Source: Ornithodoros turicata
Taxonomy: Eukaryota > Arthropoda > Arachnida > Ixodida > Argasidae
DNA: 64,000 bases
Assembly (NCBI RefSeq): GCF_037126465.1
Contig: NC_088206.1
Coordinates: 73,349,687 to 73,413,686 of the forward strand
Direction: 5' to 3'
The notes below the pieces were generated by a model that searched no databases, was not told the DNA's origin, and was given only the letters and a program-made list of their open reading frames with translations. A program made the translations under genes and the position numbers. Of this stretch, positions 54,793 through 64,000 are shown in pieces. Position 1 is the first letter of the stretch; each line of letters begins with the position of its first letter.

Positions 54793-56555
54793 GCCCAACC
54801 ATCCAGCCACTAGAAGACGACGAAAACGAAGCACGTCCTCGATTTTTCTCCCAACGCGAAGATTCTGGAGGTGTCTTTTCTGGAAGTGAACCATGCCTAG
54901 CCCGAATTGGTACGATTACTACATCCGCAACATGACACGTAAGGCATTCTTCGATATCTATGTGGGTAATGCAAAGAAGGGGTACCTACATATCAACTGA
55001 ACGCTAATTTCACGACTGGATCGAGTGTCTGTCGAGTGTGAAATGTTACAGAACCAAGACGTGCATTCCTTCTTTTCAGCCATCGAAGAGAAGGCTCGGT
55101 AAGCTTGGGGTTTGGCTCTCTCGGATTTTCTCTTTGGAATGGGTAGAATCACATGCTCGCGAATGTTCATGCAAACGTTGATGAGCGCGGTAATATGAGA
55201 TTCAGAATGTGTTCGGCGAGATCTTTTTTTTTTGTATCTGGGCCGTCAGAGTAAAGATTTTATCTGCCCTGACAATATTCTGAACTGTTTGAACCGACTA
55301 GAGCGCTTCAGGGGGCCTTTTCTTTCCTCCATATTCTCATTGTGCCCTGAGAGCTCCCTCTCTTATTGCTTTAGTTACGCAACTGTCTCCGCTGTTGAAT
55401 ATGACTGTCTTCTGTTAACCTAGCGATGTATCTCACGAATTCAAAAACAATGTCTGCATAGTCGTCTGCTCAGTTTGGAGCTCACTAGGGAAACGCAGGT
55501 GCCACTGGAATGTGGTTCAGCGCGTCCACATGGCTTGAGGGAAGGGAAGACGCTGCGGTAGAGTGCACTTCGAGTATCCTTGAAGGCGAGGTTCCTAGGT
55601 TCCTCGAGGACAGAGCGACTGTACGGTTGCTTTTCGGCCGCCCTCTTTTAATGTGATAGCATTATTGTGCTGCCCCCTCGGAAATTCCTCTGGTCTGCGC
55701 CGAAAACTCAGCTCGGACGATAGATGGCGCCACGGCAACCGTGGGCGCAAAAGCGTTTGTGGCAGGGTATTCAACGTGACTCCTCCCCTTTTCCCGTGCC
55801 AAGGGTCGATTGAGAACCCGCTGGCGGCTAAGAGTGCCTACTAAAGCGGGCGTGTTTGAGGTTATCACGAGGTAGCATTGGAATGCTACCTTATATTACA
55901 TCTTGCAAGCGAGACTGCCAAGGCGGGACGTCTTGCTTCGTCTTGCCGTGGGCCAGCCGACATGAACAAGCGGTCGTTCGTCTACGCGTTGCAGTAAATC
56001 AAGTTAGGGCTGTCGTCATCCCCGCAGGTTTCATGTGAATGCTCAGATCATTAAAGTCAATGGCTCTCGAAATACGTATTTCAGTACTCAATAAGCCGTC
56101 GCTAAACCGGCGTACAGATAGAAGGAGCAAACAAGATAGGCTTGAGTAGAAAAAAATATATTCTCGAATTCGGATCAGTGCATCTTATTTCTTCACGCCA
56201 AACCCCACAGCGCGTTGGGGGGGGGGGGGGGATATGTTTAATGCTGATAAGAAAGAGAAAAAGAAGGGATCCTCGCTAGGGCATTACATCATAACTCATT
56301 GCAATTATTCTCGACATTGCACCCATATCAGCAAACCATGACGCGCAATTTATAATTGTCCCCATTAGCGGTTCAACTATCGCAATATTCAATTAGCAGT
56401 TGAGCGATTATTATCGCATTACTCCTCGTTGCATTAGCAGGGAGACTATTAATTTTTTAGCTCTGAAACGGCTAGGTGTAAATCTAACGTATGAAGTCAT
56501 CTGTAGTTGCCCTTCTTGCTTTATCTGATTGTTATCCGATGATCTTTTTATGTAG
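54793..56555. other. Intergenic, nothing recognised
   Basis: A G run lies at about 56217-56231. No coding exon is supported, although a 5' exon for the gene at 56556 may lie here. Confidence 0.35.
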
Positions 56556-58206
56556 GCGTCGCGAAGAACGCCTTCAAAATAAACATCAGATCCTGAAAGG
56601 CTTAATGTTTTCCCTTCCTGTGGTCCTGTTGATGCTGGTCCCTCTCGCCTCCTACTTCACCCTAACCTCTGATACCAATATACGTGAGTTGAATATCACT
56701 CGCACCGCGTCTCCTCACTTGGCTGTTGTCCTATAGGTCGTACAGCGTCGTCTCGTAGCACAGAAACCATAGGTAAGTGTTTTTTCGGGGAATAACAATT
56801 GGCCAATTATGAGCGATCAAATAAATGTCATAGGCACCGCATTTTCCGGTGTATAACGAGCGTCACTGGGGTGAAAATATCGGCACTATAGTGGCGCACA
56901 AAAGTTCTACATCCCCGTTTGATTACAGATCTTGTGCGTAGAGTAGAGTGCGTGTAATTTTTATTCTTCGTATAAACGGAAGCAATGTGTACCCAAGCTC
57001 GTTGTACATTCGTTGCCGCTCTCTCTAAATACGAATCGGGGATGTCCGCTGCCCGCTTTTCGTCTTTTCCCGAATGGACCAACGTGCGAGACAACTTCTC
57101 GAAAAAAATCTAAGATGCCTCACCGCGGACCACGCTCGCATTATACACCGAAAGCATGATATGTATTTATATACAGGTACGATAACTTGCCACACATGCT
57201 GCTGTGTAGTCGCCAGAAATGTTCATCTGTTAAGTAGCGTTCCCAATGCCGGGCGGGAGCCCGGAACGGCGCCCGCAACGGCAGAAGCTTTACTTGGAGG
57301 ACGCCGGAGGCCCGTTCTCTGGCGCCGTCCAACCAGTCGCTCCTTGCGCGACTGACGACGGCGGATGGTAGTGAACAACCAATCAAAGCCAAGAATAAGA
57401 CAAGGGTCCGTGGCGCATTAAAAAAAAAAACGATTGCCTCGTAGCGCTCGTGAAAGTCTCGCTTCCCTCGCCCTCATCGGTTTATCTCGAGAGTACGGCG
57501 AACACGGCCGTGTGGACATTCTCGCCGTTCTCCGTTCGCCGCTCCCCGCTCGCTCCGAGAGCTCCGCCCGGCAGCGGGAACGTGGCTTTACTGGGCAACG
57601 CTCGCATCCGTTTATTTTGATCAGTTAACTCTAAACATAGCGCATATTCCTGTCTTATGGCCCTACTTGTCACTTCCAGCGTGGCCACCGCAACCAACGG
57701 ACACCTGGACGAACCAATCAGGTCCGTTTTTCGTCTTCTAATTGCTGAGAGGTTTCTATTTTGCTGTGCTGTCTCACGTTTTTCCTGGGTTTACCGGCAG
57801 CCTCTTAGCTTCTTCAGGCGTCTCCTCCAGTCCGCGTCTGTACACAGCTCATGGATATGTCTTGATACGTCTTGGCGGTGCTAATATATAGAATCTAAAA
57901 AAATAATACGAGAGTATATATTGCAGTATGTCCGTCTGAAGGTTAAAGATGCGAACCCGGCATCTTGGCATCATTGTACAAGTTGCTTTAAACGCATAGA
58001 TTGTGTCCATTTATTGGACTCGGGTGTATAGGCTTCAAATGTGAAGGATTCATTTACACTTCCATTGCACACGTATATACGTATATATAAGAGATCGTTA
58101 ACATAGTGACTATCTTTTCTCCGTTGATGCTGCAGAAGTGTCTACCGTCTCTCTCTTGGTTAACACCATGGTTGCGAACCGTCATTCTATCGGCAGGCCA
58201 GTCTAG
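56556..58206 (+). CDS. Candidate small single-pass membrane protein, three exons
   Basis: Proposed exons are 56556-56683 (acceptor TTTTTATGTAG, donor C|GTGAGT), 56737-56772 (acceptor GTCCTATAG, donor G|GTAAGT) and 58136-58206 (acceptor GATGCTGCAG, ending at a TAG). Phases join without stops across all three. Exon 1 encodes a basic stretch (RREERLQNKHQILK) followed by the membrane-spanning GLMFSLPVVLLMLVPLASYF. Exon 2 adds a Ser/Arg/Thr-rich linker; exon 3 gives VSTVSLLVNTMVANRHSIG. The positive-then-hydrophobic order suggests a type II topology. The exon starts in mid-codon, so a 5' exon is missing. The middle exon of 36 nt between two good splice sites only 53 bases after exon 1 is unusual. 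Not recognised; could be chance splice sites around one real membrane exon. Confidence 0.4.
57745..57900 (+). repeat. Diverged Ruka-like SINE fragment (+ strand)
   Basis: CTGTGCTGTCTCACGTTTTTCC, CCGCGTCTGTACACAGCTCA and GGCGGTGCTAATA lie in the expected order with many changes. It lies within the intron of the proposed membrane-protein gene. Confidence 0.45.
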
Positions 58207-58857
58207 ACGTGATTATGCCGTGAAACCGAAACTAAGTTGTGTCTGTTCCCCATACGAGCAATTCGAGAGCCGAGAGAGTCGACTCTTGGTGGCGTGGCTC
58301 TCATGACGTCATCCCTGTGGTAGTGACTCCCTTTATCAAATTCGAGAATTCAGCACTATAGCCGTGTTACTTAAGACGGAAAACAAATCTAGTCCGTCAA
58401 CTACATAACGCTGTTGGAGATAAGGAGACGCAATAGCGCGCCAGGAGAAATACTGCAGCGCCACCACGCAGCGTAGTGTCACGTGCATATCACCTAAATA
58501 TATTTCACGCTCGCTCGTAGTGGGCTGCCCTCGCTGTAGAGGTATCCTTGACTGTCTTTAACGCTGCATTCTTAACAGAGCTCATATTTCTTTACAAAGC
58601 TTACTGTTGTGTTTGTGATCGTCTGTGCTTTCCTTGTCTCGGGGTTCAGTCAAATTTCATCATGTATCATCAGCTAGCCTGCATTTTTACTCTTATTCAC
58701 GTTACTGTTTTTGTTACTCTTAAAGCAGCAGAGCAGCAGCAGACAGACAGGTTACGTTGGCGGTATAGTTTTAACAGCTTGTTCCTTCTAAACCCAGCAC
58801 AACAAGTTATACGTGCGACAGGGAACGCTAAACATTTCTCTTTTTTTTTAATTTGCT

Positions 58858-59110
58858 AGTAAAATTGCTCGGGGCGACGTCTGGTAAGAAATAATCCCCA
58901 ATTGGTCGAGCAACAGTGATCTATGTTTCCGACTGGCTTCCTGCTCCATGATGACTACGTCGTTAACTTCTTTTGTTTTAGACCCAGTGTTATGCGCATG
59001 CAATGTAGTTTTGCCGCCGTACTTGACGAGCTATGCGCAGTTTGCGGCAACGTCGACGCAGTGTTGTCCGTAATTTTCAATTTTGATTTTCTGAAAAGCT
59101 ACGAGAGCAA
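58858..59110. repeat. Dispersed repeat, copy B (partner at 13684-14135)
   Basis: GGTCGAGCAACAGTGATCT, CTGCTCCATGATG, GCAGTGTTGTCCGTAAT and GAAAAGCTACGAG parallel the first copy in order and orientation. Confidence 0.55.
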
Positions 59111-59438
59111 TTGGGACTCAGGGCTATATATACTAGAAGAGATAGCAAAAGTATCGAGTGCTTTACATTCTACATTGATCTTGTACATAGCGACTGTAAA
59201 GCCACATCGCCACGGTCATCCCACTGTGACCACCACGGATAGCACCCATGACTACTTCGCTGAGTTTACCATCGCCCAGGAAGAGCAGACTGACAGGGGT
59301 CGCGCTGGCATACCTTACACTACAACTACTGCGGTACATGTACCAGTCACATTAGGTAACCCCTTTGCTCTTTAACCACTTCTGTGTCTTGCCCGTGAAA
59401 TATGCTGGCTCCAAGGTTGCGGGTTCGTGCTCAAGCTA

Positions 59439-59675
59439 CACTGTTAGAACAGAACTTCACCACATAGCACGCTCCTAGCCAACCATCATTCCGAATGATA
59501 TCATTCTGTGCATTGAGTTGTTGAAAATAGGAGGAGGCGCCTATCTGGGACAGATTATCTTGTCCCAGATAGGCACCTCCCCCCTGTATTGAACAAATAA
59601 TGACACAGAATGATATCATTCGGTATGATGGTTGGTTAGGAGCGTGCTATGTGGTGAAGTTCTGTTTTAACAGTG
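59439..59675. mobile_element. TA-flanked palindromic MITE, copy 4
   Basis: CACTGTTAGAACAGAACTTC and the inverted GAAGTTCTGTTTTAACAGTG lie between TA dinucleotides. The two halves meet at TGGGACAGATTATCTTGTCCCA. It shares the CATAGCACGCTCCTAGCCAA block with the other copies. Confidence 0.9.
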
Positions 59676-60039
59676 TAGTCTGGAGTGCGAGTAATTTGAT
59701 GGCGTGATACGAGTTCCCCATTCCCTTGTGGAACATCCTCCGAAATCAAATTATCGCTATCTACTCCATTTCTGTTTTTTTTTCTGTTTTTTTTTTTTTT
59801 TTTTTTCAGTCTGAACCTTATCCGTCGTAGTGCCTTTGTTGTATGACAGATGCTGCCCCACACATTTTCATATTTCGTTCTTTTTCTTTTTAAATCTTTT
59901 CTTTTTATCTTTAGTTTATCTCGTTTTATCTTGTTTTATATTTGTTCTATCTTGTTTCCTGGTATATCTTGTTAAGTTCTGTTTATTTTGCGATATACTT
60001 CTATTACTTTTTTTTTCATTTGTCACACCCCTTACTTCT

Positions 60040-60137
60040 GTCCTAGCGTTATTATAAGTTGTCTCTAGAGGGGTGGCCCCCCCTTGACAATGTGTATTTT
60101 GGCATAATGACGAAATAAAGCAAGAAAGAAAGAGAGC
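60040..60137 (+). repeat. 3' end of a retroelement with GAAA-type tail
   Basis: GTGTATTTTGGCATAATGAC is followed by GAAATAAAGCAAGAAAGAAA, a simple (GAAA)n-like tail after an AATAAA, as in LINE/SINE 3' ends. No coding part is retained. Confidence 0.45.
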
Positions 60138-60588
60138 TGAGTAGGTACAGCTGCCGTCAGACATAACCGTAACCCTGGAGCACGTGGCACACGAAGACAT
60201 TTGACACTAGGTCGCACTGCGCATGCCGCACCGCCGACTGCGGGTGACATAAGAGCCAAAGCAAGAATACCGCACCCCTGGCGGTAAGGCGGCGCGCCAG
60301 AGACTATAGTCTTAAACCCAGCGTAAAAGTTCGCCGTCACGTGTCCGGTTAAGTCTGACAGTTGGTGTAGGTCGTGAAAGCACGTGTGTTGTGATCCAAG
60401 ACTTGAGCACACGTTCAACTCTCGGATGGAAAGTGCTAAATTCACGCCACCAGCTTATCCTCCTCGGGTCTTGCGGTCCGCTAGGGGTGGCAGGTACTAC
60501 GCTCTATGTTGTGAAGAATGTCATGTACGCAACCGGGTGCTAGGCTAACGTTATAGGCACAAGCTACGTCAGCTTATCTTCTAACCAT
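60138..60588. other. Intergenic, nothing recognised
   Basis: No supported feature. The 5' region of the Thr/Arg-rich gene may lie here. Confidence 0.35.
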
Positions 60589-60957
60589 ATGGAGAACACC
60601 CAACACTTTATCGCGAGCATTTGGCACTGCACACAAATTCTAGTGTTGTCTTTATGTCTCTTCTTAAGCACTTCTGGCTCATCAAGTACCTCCAGCACGT
60701 CGAAGCGCGACTTAGTTTTTGTGCGACTCAATATGCTCTCATCTCCTCCAAGATCACTCGAAATCGCGGAAGGATGACTTCGTGAAGAGCACAACGGCAA
60801 CCGTGATGCAGCTGACGAAGCACAACGTAGCGAGCAGCACGATCGGTATCGCTGTAAGAGGAGTTGGTGAAGCAGACGGCTTGTTCCACGACAGACGAAC
60901 GACGCCAAAGGAGGCAGACGACAGACTTTCCGCAACAGCAACGACGCGACAAAGCAG
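60589..60957 (+). CDS. Candidate upstream coding region for the Thr/Arg-rich gene
   Basis: A frame from ATG 60589 encodes MENTQHFIASIWHCTQILVL then SLCLFLSTSGSSS, which looks like a signal peptide, and stops at 60777. A second, overlapping frame (open from 60716) encodes a Thr/Arg-containing stretch ending at a good donor, AGCAG|GTGAAA, at 60957. Its phase (two bases left) matches the exon start at 61457. The two frames do not join directly, so a short intron or sequencing shift would be needed. Either piece alone could be chance. Confidence 0.25.
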
Positions 60958-61080
60958 GTGAAAATGAAACCGAAACTTTCACAACTCGGGACTGGGTACA
61001 AACGAACAGACGATTTCAGGAAATCTCAGTGCTCACTGCGCGCACTTGCATCATGAGCGCTTACTGTCATGGGGGAATGG

Positions 61081-61274
61081 TCCTTCACGTTGCGTTTTCG
61101 CTGACCTTGACACATCATGGACCTTCATCAGAGCGGTCTCGTGCTAGCTATCAAGATGAGTTCAAATAAGAAACGGGTGACCGGCTATTCTATTCATCTC
61201 CTTGCATGTGTGCCCGCACGTACCTATCGAGAAATGTGACATCCTGGTGTTCCGTAAACTTTTTTGCCAAGCTG
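61081..61274. mobile_element. Truncated copy of the 25257-25470 MITE
   Basis: GCTAGCTATCAAGATGAG, AATAAGAAACGGGTGACCGG and GTGTTCCGTAAACTTTT followed by AGCTG then TA match the right part of the complete copy. The left inverted terminus has been lost. Confidence 0.75.
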
Positions 61275-61456
61275 TACCTTCCTCGTAACCGAAAGCTTGC
61301 CAGTTACACCAGAACTTAGTATAAGCACGTTACTGATAGTTATTATAGTTTTTGTATTGACTGTTTGAGTGACGTTGTTTTATAGCGCGAGATGAAACGG
61401 CAATTTTTGAGCCGATAATAGGCGTTTTAATATGTGTTTCATATATTAACGTTTCA

Positions 61457-62647
61457 GCGCGCCTTCGGAGGCATCATCTCGGAGGCGCCGCTCCAGGCGA
61501 TACTACATAACACTTACTAGAAATCCTTACACTTCCAATCCTACTAAACATAGAAGCACACCCACTACTTCACCTTTCCGTCCTCGGCGACCCAGGATCA
61601 CCCGGAGAGATATCTCGATCGCTACGGTTGCGGAGTATGACGACACAGATAGTCAATCATCAACGACGAATACTGCGCATTCGTTACCAGAGGCGGCCTC
61701 TCTACAAACGAAAGTCCATACCACAGCCACGGTAGCTGTAGTGACATTGGCCACCATGCTCACACGTCGCCGTGTACACAGACGTCGACCAATGAGAATT
61801 GCGGAAGAAACTGAGGGCATTAGTGAGGTGACAGAGACACGTGCAACGAACGATCAGGCGGTATCCACAGAGGCTGCGTCGTTAACCACCGAACACACGA
61901 CAGAACACGCCACAACAGAAGCCCTCGATGATGCAAACGATCAGCTTCACTCCGAATCATCGATCCATCGACCAAAACCCGAGACCATTTTGTTAACCAG
62001 CAGCCTTACGGAACAAACGCAATATACTCCTTCGACGGCTACGACGGCTATATCCCCCTCGACGAATCGAGAAACGAATACATATCAGTTGCCAGGAATC
62101 GCTAGGCGATTTCCAGAAAACCGCGATAGGAGACGAGTTCGTCGGCATCGCAGACGACGATCCACAACCGAAGAAGCAGGTGAGCAAACCACGACAGAGA
62201 TATCGCCGTTTGATTTTAACCTGGCAATGAAAGGCAAGGACAGGAGTCGAGTCGGTTGGCGTCGCAGACGACGATCCACAAGCGAAAAAGCAGATGAGCA
62301 AACCACGACAGAGATATCGCCGTTTGATTTTAACCTGGCAATGAAAGGCAAGGACAGGAGGCGAGTTAATTGGCATCGCAGACGACAATCCACAACAGAA
62401 GCGGATGAAGAAACTACGACGAATATATCGCCGTTTGACTTTAACTTTCCAATGAAAGGCAAGCACGTGATAGCCCAAGAGGACTTCCCGACTACTAGAA
62501 GGAACCTAGGGAGGAGAATTATTTTTCGCCCAACGGGTGTTGAGAGTACACCGGGAAGCCACCTTGCGATGGAAGGGAAGACGTCTGCTGGTACTCACGA
62601 CTACCTGGATATTATTGGATATTTCTTAGTCCCTGGGAGAACGACAG
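61457..62647 (+). CDS. Large exon of a Thr/Arg-rich protein with 38-residue tandem repeats
   Basis: The frame is open from the acceptor ATTAACGTTTCAG (branch-point-like TTAAC) to the donor CGACAG|GTAAGG, 1191 nt or 396 residues. It reads through to a TGA at 62760 if unspliced. Composition is dominated by Thr, Arg, Ser and Glu. Three repeats start at 62125, 62239 and 62353 (38, 38, 37 residues). Each has a polybasic cluster (RRHRRRR, RRRRR or HRRRQ), then ST-E-A-EQTTTE and ISPFDFNLAMKGK. A weak echo (HLAMEGK) lies at about 62562. Polybasic clusters between repeated peptides look like furin-type cleavage sites in a secreted precursor (inference). No known family was recognised. Low codon degeneracy between repeats 1 and 2 suggests a recent duplication. 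Confidence 0.55.
62125..62463 (+). repeat. 114-bp coding tandem repeat, three units
   Basis: Units at 62125-62238, 62239-62352 and 62353-62463 share GAGCAAACCACGACAGAGAT and CGCCGTTTGATTTTAACCTG. Differences are mostly codon substitutions that keep the frame; unit 3 lacks one codon. Frame preservation argues for selection on the protein. Confidence 0.9.
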
Positions 62648-62868
62648 GTAAGGTCATGTTCCCCAATAGTTCCAGTTGTGGTGATTCGATATTAGCTTTC
62701 AGCAGCGCACGTGCTTCCAGGAACGAAGATGACAGCAAGTCAGGGCACAGGAGAGCATGACTTGTATGGAGACGAAGATCTAGGCCGCGAACAGGTTCAC
62801 TACTGGTAGTTATGACATTAGTTACGAAAGCCTCTGATAAGACAATTAAATTAATAGAGACCATACAG

Positions 62869-62965
62869 ACGAGTGAGCGACTGCTATCGCTACAAATGTG
62901 CAGGGTGCATCAGGGTGTACCCTTACCGGAGGAGCCTCTGGAGGCACACGACGACGCGATCAAAA
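62869..62965 (+). pseudogene. C2H2 zinc-finger-like fragment
   Basis: After an acceptor-like CCATACAG the frame reads YRYKCAGCIRVYPYRRSLWR then H, fitting the C-x2-C-x12-H half of a BTB/lola-type zinc finger. The second histidine is replaced by Arg and the second finger is not found in frame. Phase does not match the preceding large exon, so it probably belongs to another gene or is a relic. Confidence 0.35.
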
Positions 62966-63179
62966 CCAGGAAAATTCGTGCATATCCAATGGGCCATGGC
63001 GATCTCCTCACAGTTGTATCCAGTTTCCGCTAGGGATGCCACCGCTGCAGGGAGTCCCACATGGATGTTCCCTAACCTCACTAAATGTCCACCATTAGAG
63101 GGACGACATCCTAGGTAATTCCAGATAAACGTCAAAGACTGTTCTTTGCACTGATGTCAGCCTGCATTCTAAGTTTTAC

Positions 63180-63800
63180 AGCCAAGCGGGTAATACAGCG
63201 AACGCCGAAACTCTCTCTCTGACATCACAGCACGCGTTTCCACCAGTGGGGTTGTATCTCGCTAAGTGTACGACACGCAGAAGAATAGTTGACTCAAAAT
63301 CAGCCCTGCAAGCTATTGAAAATTCTGGCTTACGGGGCTCATCCGCACCCCTAGTGGCGGATGTGTACCACCTTGTGTACGGAGCAGGGCATAGGCTGGT
63401 TCTCCAGTGGGTTCTAGCCCATTGTGGTGTCGTGGAGAATGAACAGGCTGACAGCGCCCCAGAAGCAGCTCTCGTCTCGGAGACGGAAGAATATTTCGCT
63501 GCTTCGACGCCTCGTGACACCCCTGGCTTCCCGCCAATGGACACCCCTCTACGCGCGCTTTCCGCATGCCACGAAACCTCTCGTGAAGAGGCTGCATTAA
63601 TTCATTGGATGCCACTCGTGATGCATGTGCTCTAGGCATTCATTGCCCACACTACCAACCTTCCCGAACCGCACTCTCCGGGTCTCTTTGTGAAAATTGC
63701 TTGGTCCTGGCCAAATCCAGCGCACCAACGCTCTGCCCTCGAAGCTCTTTTTTGGACACCATAGGACTTTCATAATTATCCTGTTGTTCCCCCTTTTTTT
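63180..63800 (+). pseudogene. Non-LTR retrotransposon RNase H relic (+ strand)
   Basis: The frame from about 63246 contains VDSKSALQAIE, LVADVYHLVYGAGHRLVLQW and LAHCGVVENEQADS, the RNase H pattern of LINE-type elements (Asp of VDSK, His of AHCG, Asp of QADS visible). A region after 63610 reads CPHYQPSRTALSGSLCENC in another frame, a likely cysteine-rich tail after a frameshift. It is distinct in sequence from the RNase H at 39360. No reverse transcriptase is present. Confidence 0.75.
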
Positions 63801-63883
63801 CGTAATGAACATATCCCCCTTTAACTGTCGTGTGAAAAAGAAAAAGTGAGGCGGACGGGGGCGCGTGAAGGGGGCACCTGCGA

Positions 63884-63901
63884 TGGGGGGGGGGGGGGGG
63901 T
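63884..63901. repeat. Poly-G run
   Basis: A run of about 17 G bases, a simple repeat that is prone to sequencing-length error and could form a G-quadruplex. Confidence 0.9.
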
Positions 63902-64000
63902 CGCGCAGGAGGTTGGAAAAAAAAACACGTACCGTCGGCTGGTATCTGAAGGCTCAAGGACGAGTTAAGCACGATGTAGCAATTGTAAATGTTGCATTGG

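Noticed and set aside
60564..61001. 145-residue open frame on the minus strand
   Set aside because: It overlaps the candidate signal-peptide and Thr/Arg frames; leucine/serine richness mirrors them on the other strand, and no domain is visible.
61993..62478. 161- and 125-residue minus-strand frames with repeats
   Set aside because: They are antisense shadows of the 114-bp coding repeats; the plus strand has splice sites and a longer frame.
1..64000. CRISPR arrays, bacterial operons, rRNA genes
   Set aside because: Repeats are transposon-like or simple sequence, with no regular spacer pattern; coding content is spliced eukaryotic; no rRNA core was recognised.

Overview
The window looks like intron-rich, transposon-dense DNA from a chelicerate, most probably an ixodid tick. 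The pointers are many copies of a tRNA-derived SINE of the tick Ruka type (recognised from memory), a Mu-class glutathione S-transferase (the class that dominates in ticks and mites), long introns, and dozens of foldback/MITE elements. The genus cannot be fixed from the sequence alone. No prokaryotic operon, rRNA, CRISPR array or intact tRNA gene is seen.

Two protein-coding genes are secure, both on the + strand. (1) A Kv-channel-interacting protein (KChIP, neuronal calcium sensor family) lies at 35525-43903 in six exons of 125, 70, 71, 213, 63 and 51 nt, with conserved splice sites and continuous phase, followed by a poly(A) signal. A phase-compatible first exon at 25062-25077 would complete a 202-aa protein. 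(2) A Mu-class GST lies at 51426-53143 in two exons (720 and 381 nt, 366 aa), with an unusual ~140-aa Pro/Ser/Thr-rich N-terminal extension.

Three further coding candidates are weaker. A small single-pass membrane protein has three phase-matched exons at 56556-58206. A large exon at 61457-62647 encodes a Thr/Arg-rich protein with three 37-38-residue repeats separated by polybasic clusters. An unrecognised reading frame at 27254-28197 is split by a hAT-like MITE.

The rest is mobile DNA. 1-17 kb: pogo-like MITE, SINEs in both orientations, a LINE-like reverse transcriptase relic, an 876-bp foldback. 16-36 kb: TA-flanked palindromic MITEs, a TATCGATA tandem array, other foldbacks, a hAT-like insertion, a second pogo-like MITE. 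36-42 kb, inside KChIP introns: a decayed Ty3/gypsy element (minus), non-LTR RNase H fragments (plus) and three MITEs. 44-51 kb: a Helitron-like fragment with 17-aa repeats, a hAT MITE with a perfect 8-bp target duplication, and more foldbacks. 53-64 kb: another hAT MITE, a perfect 46-bp palindrome, MITEs and a second non-LTR RNase H relic.

The genes do not form a functional unit: KChIP would modulate Kv4 channels at neuronal membranes, and the GST would act in glutathione conjugation. All repeat-family names rest on terminal motifs or protein motifs read by eye; none was checked by database search.
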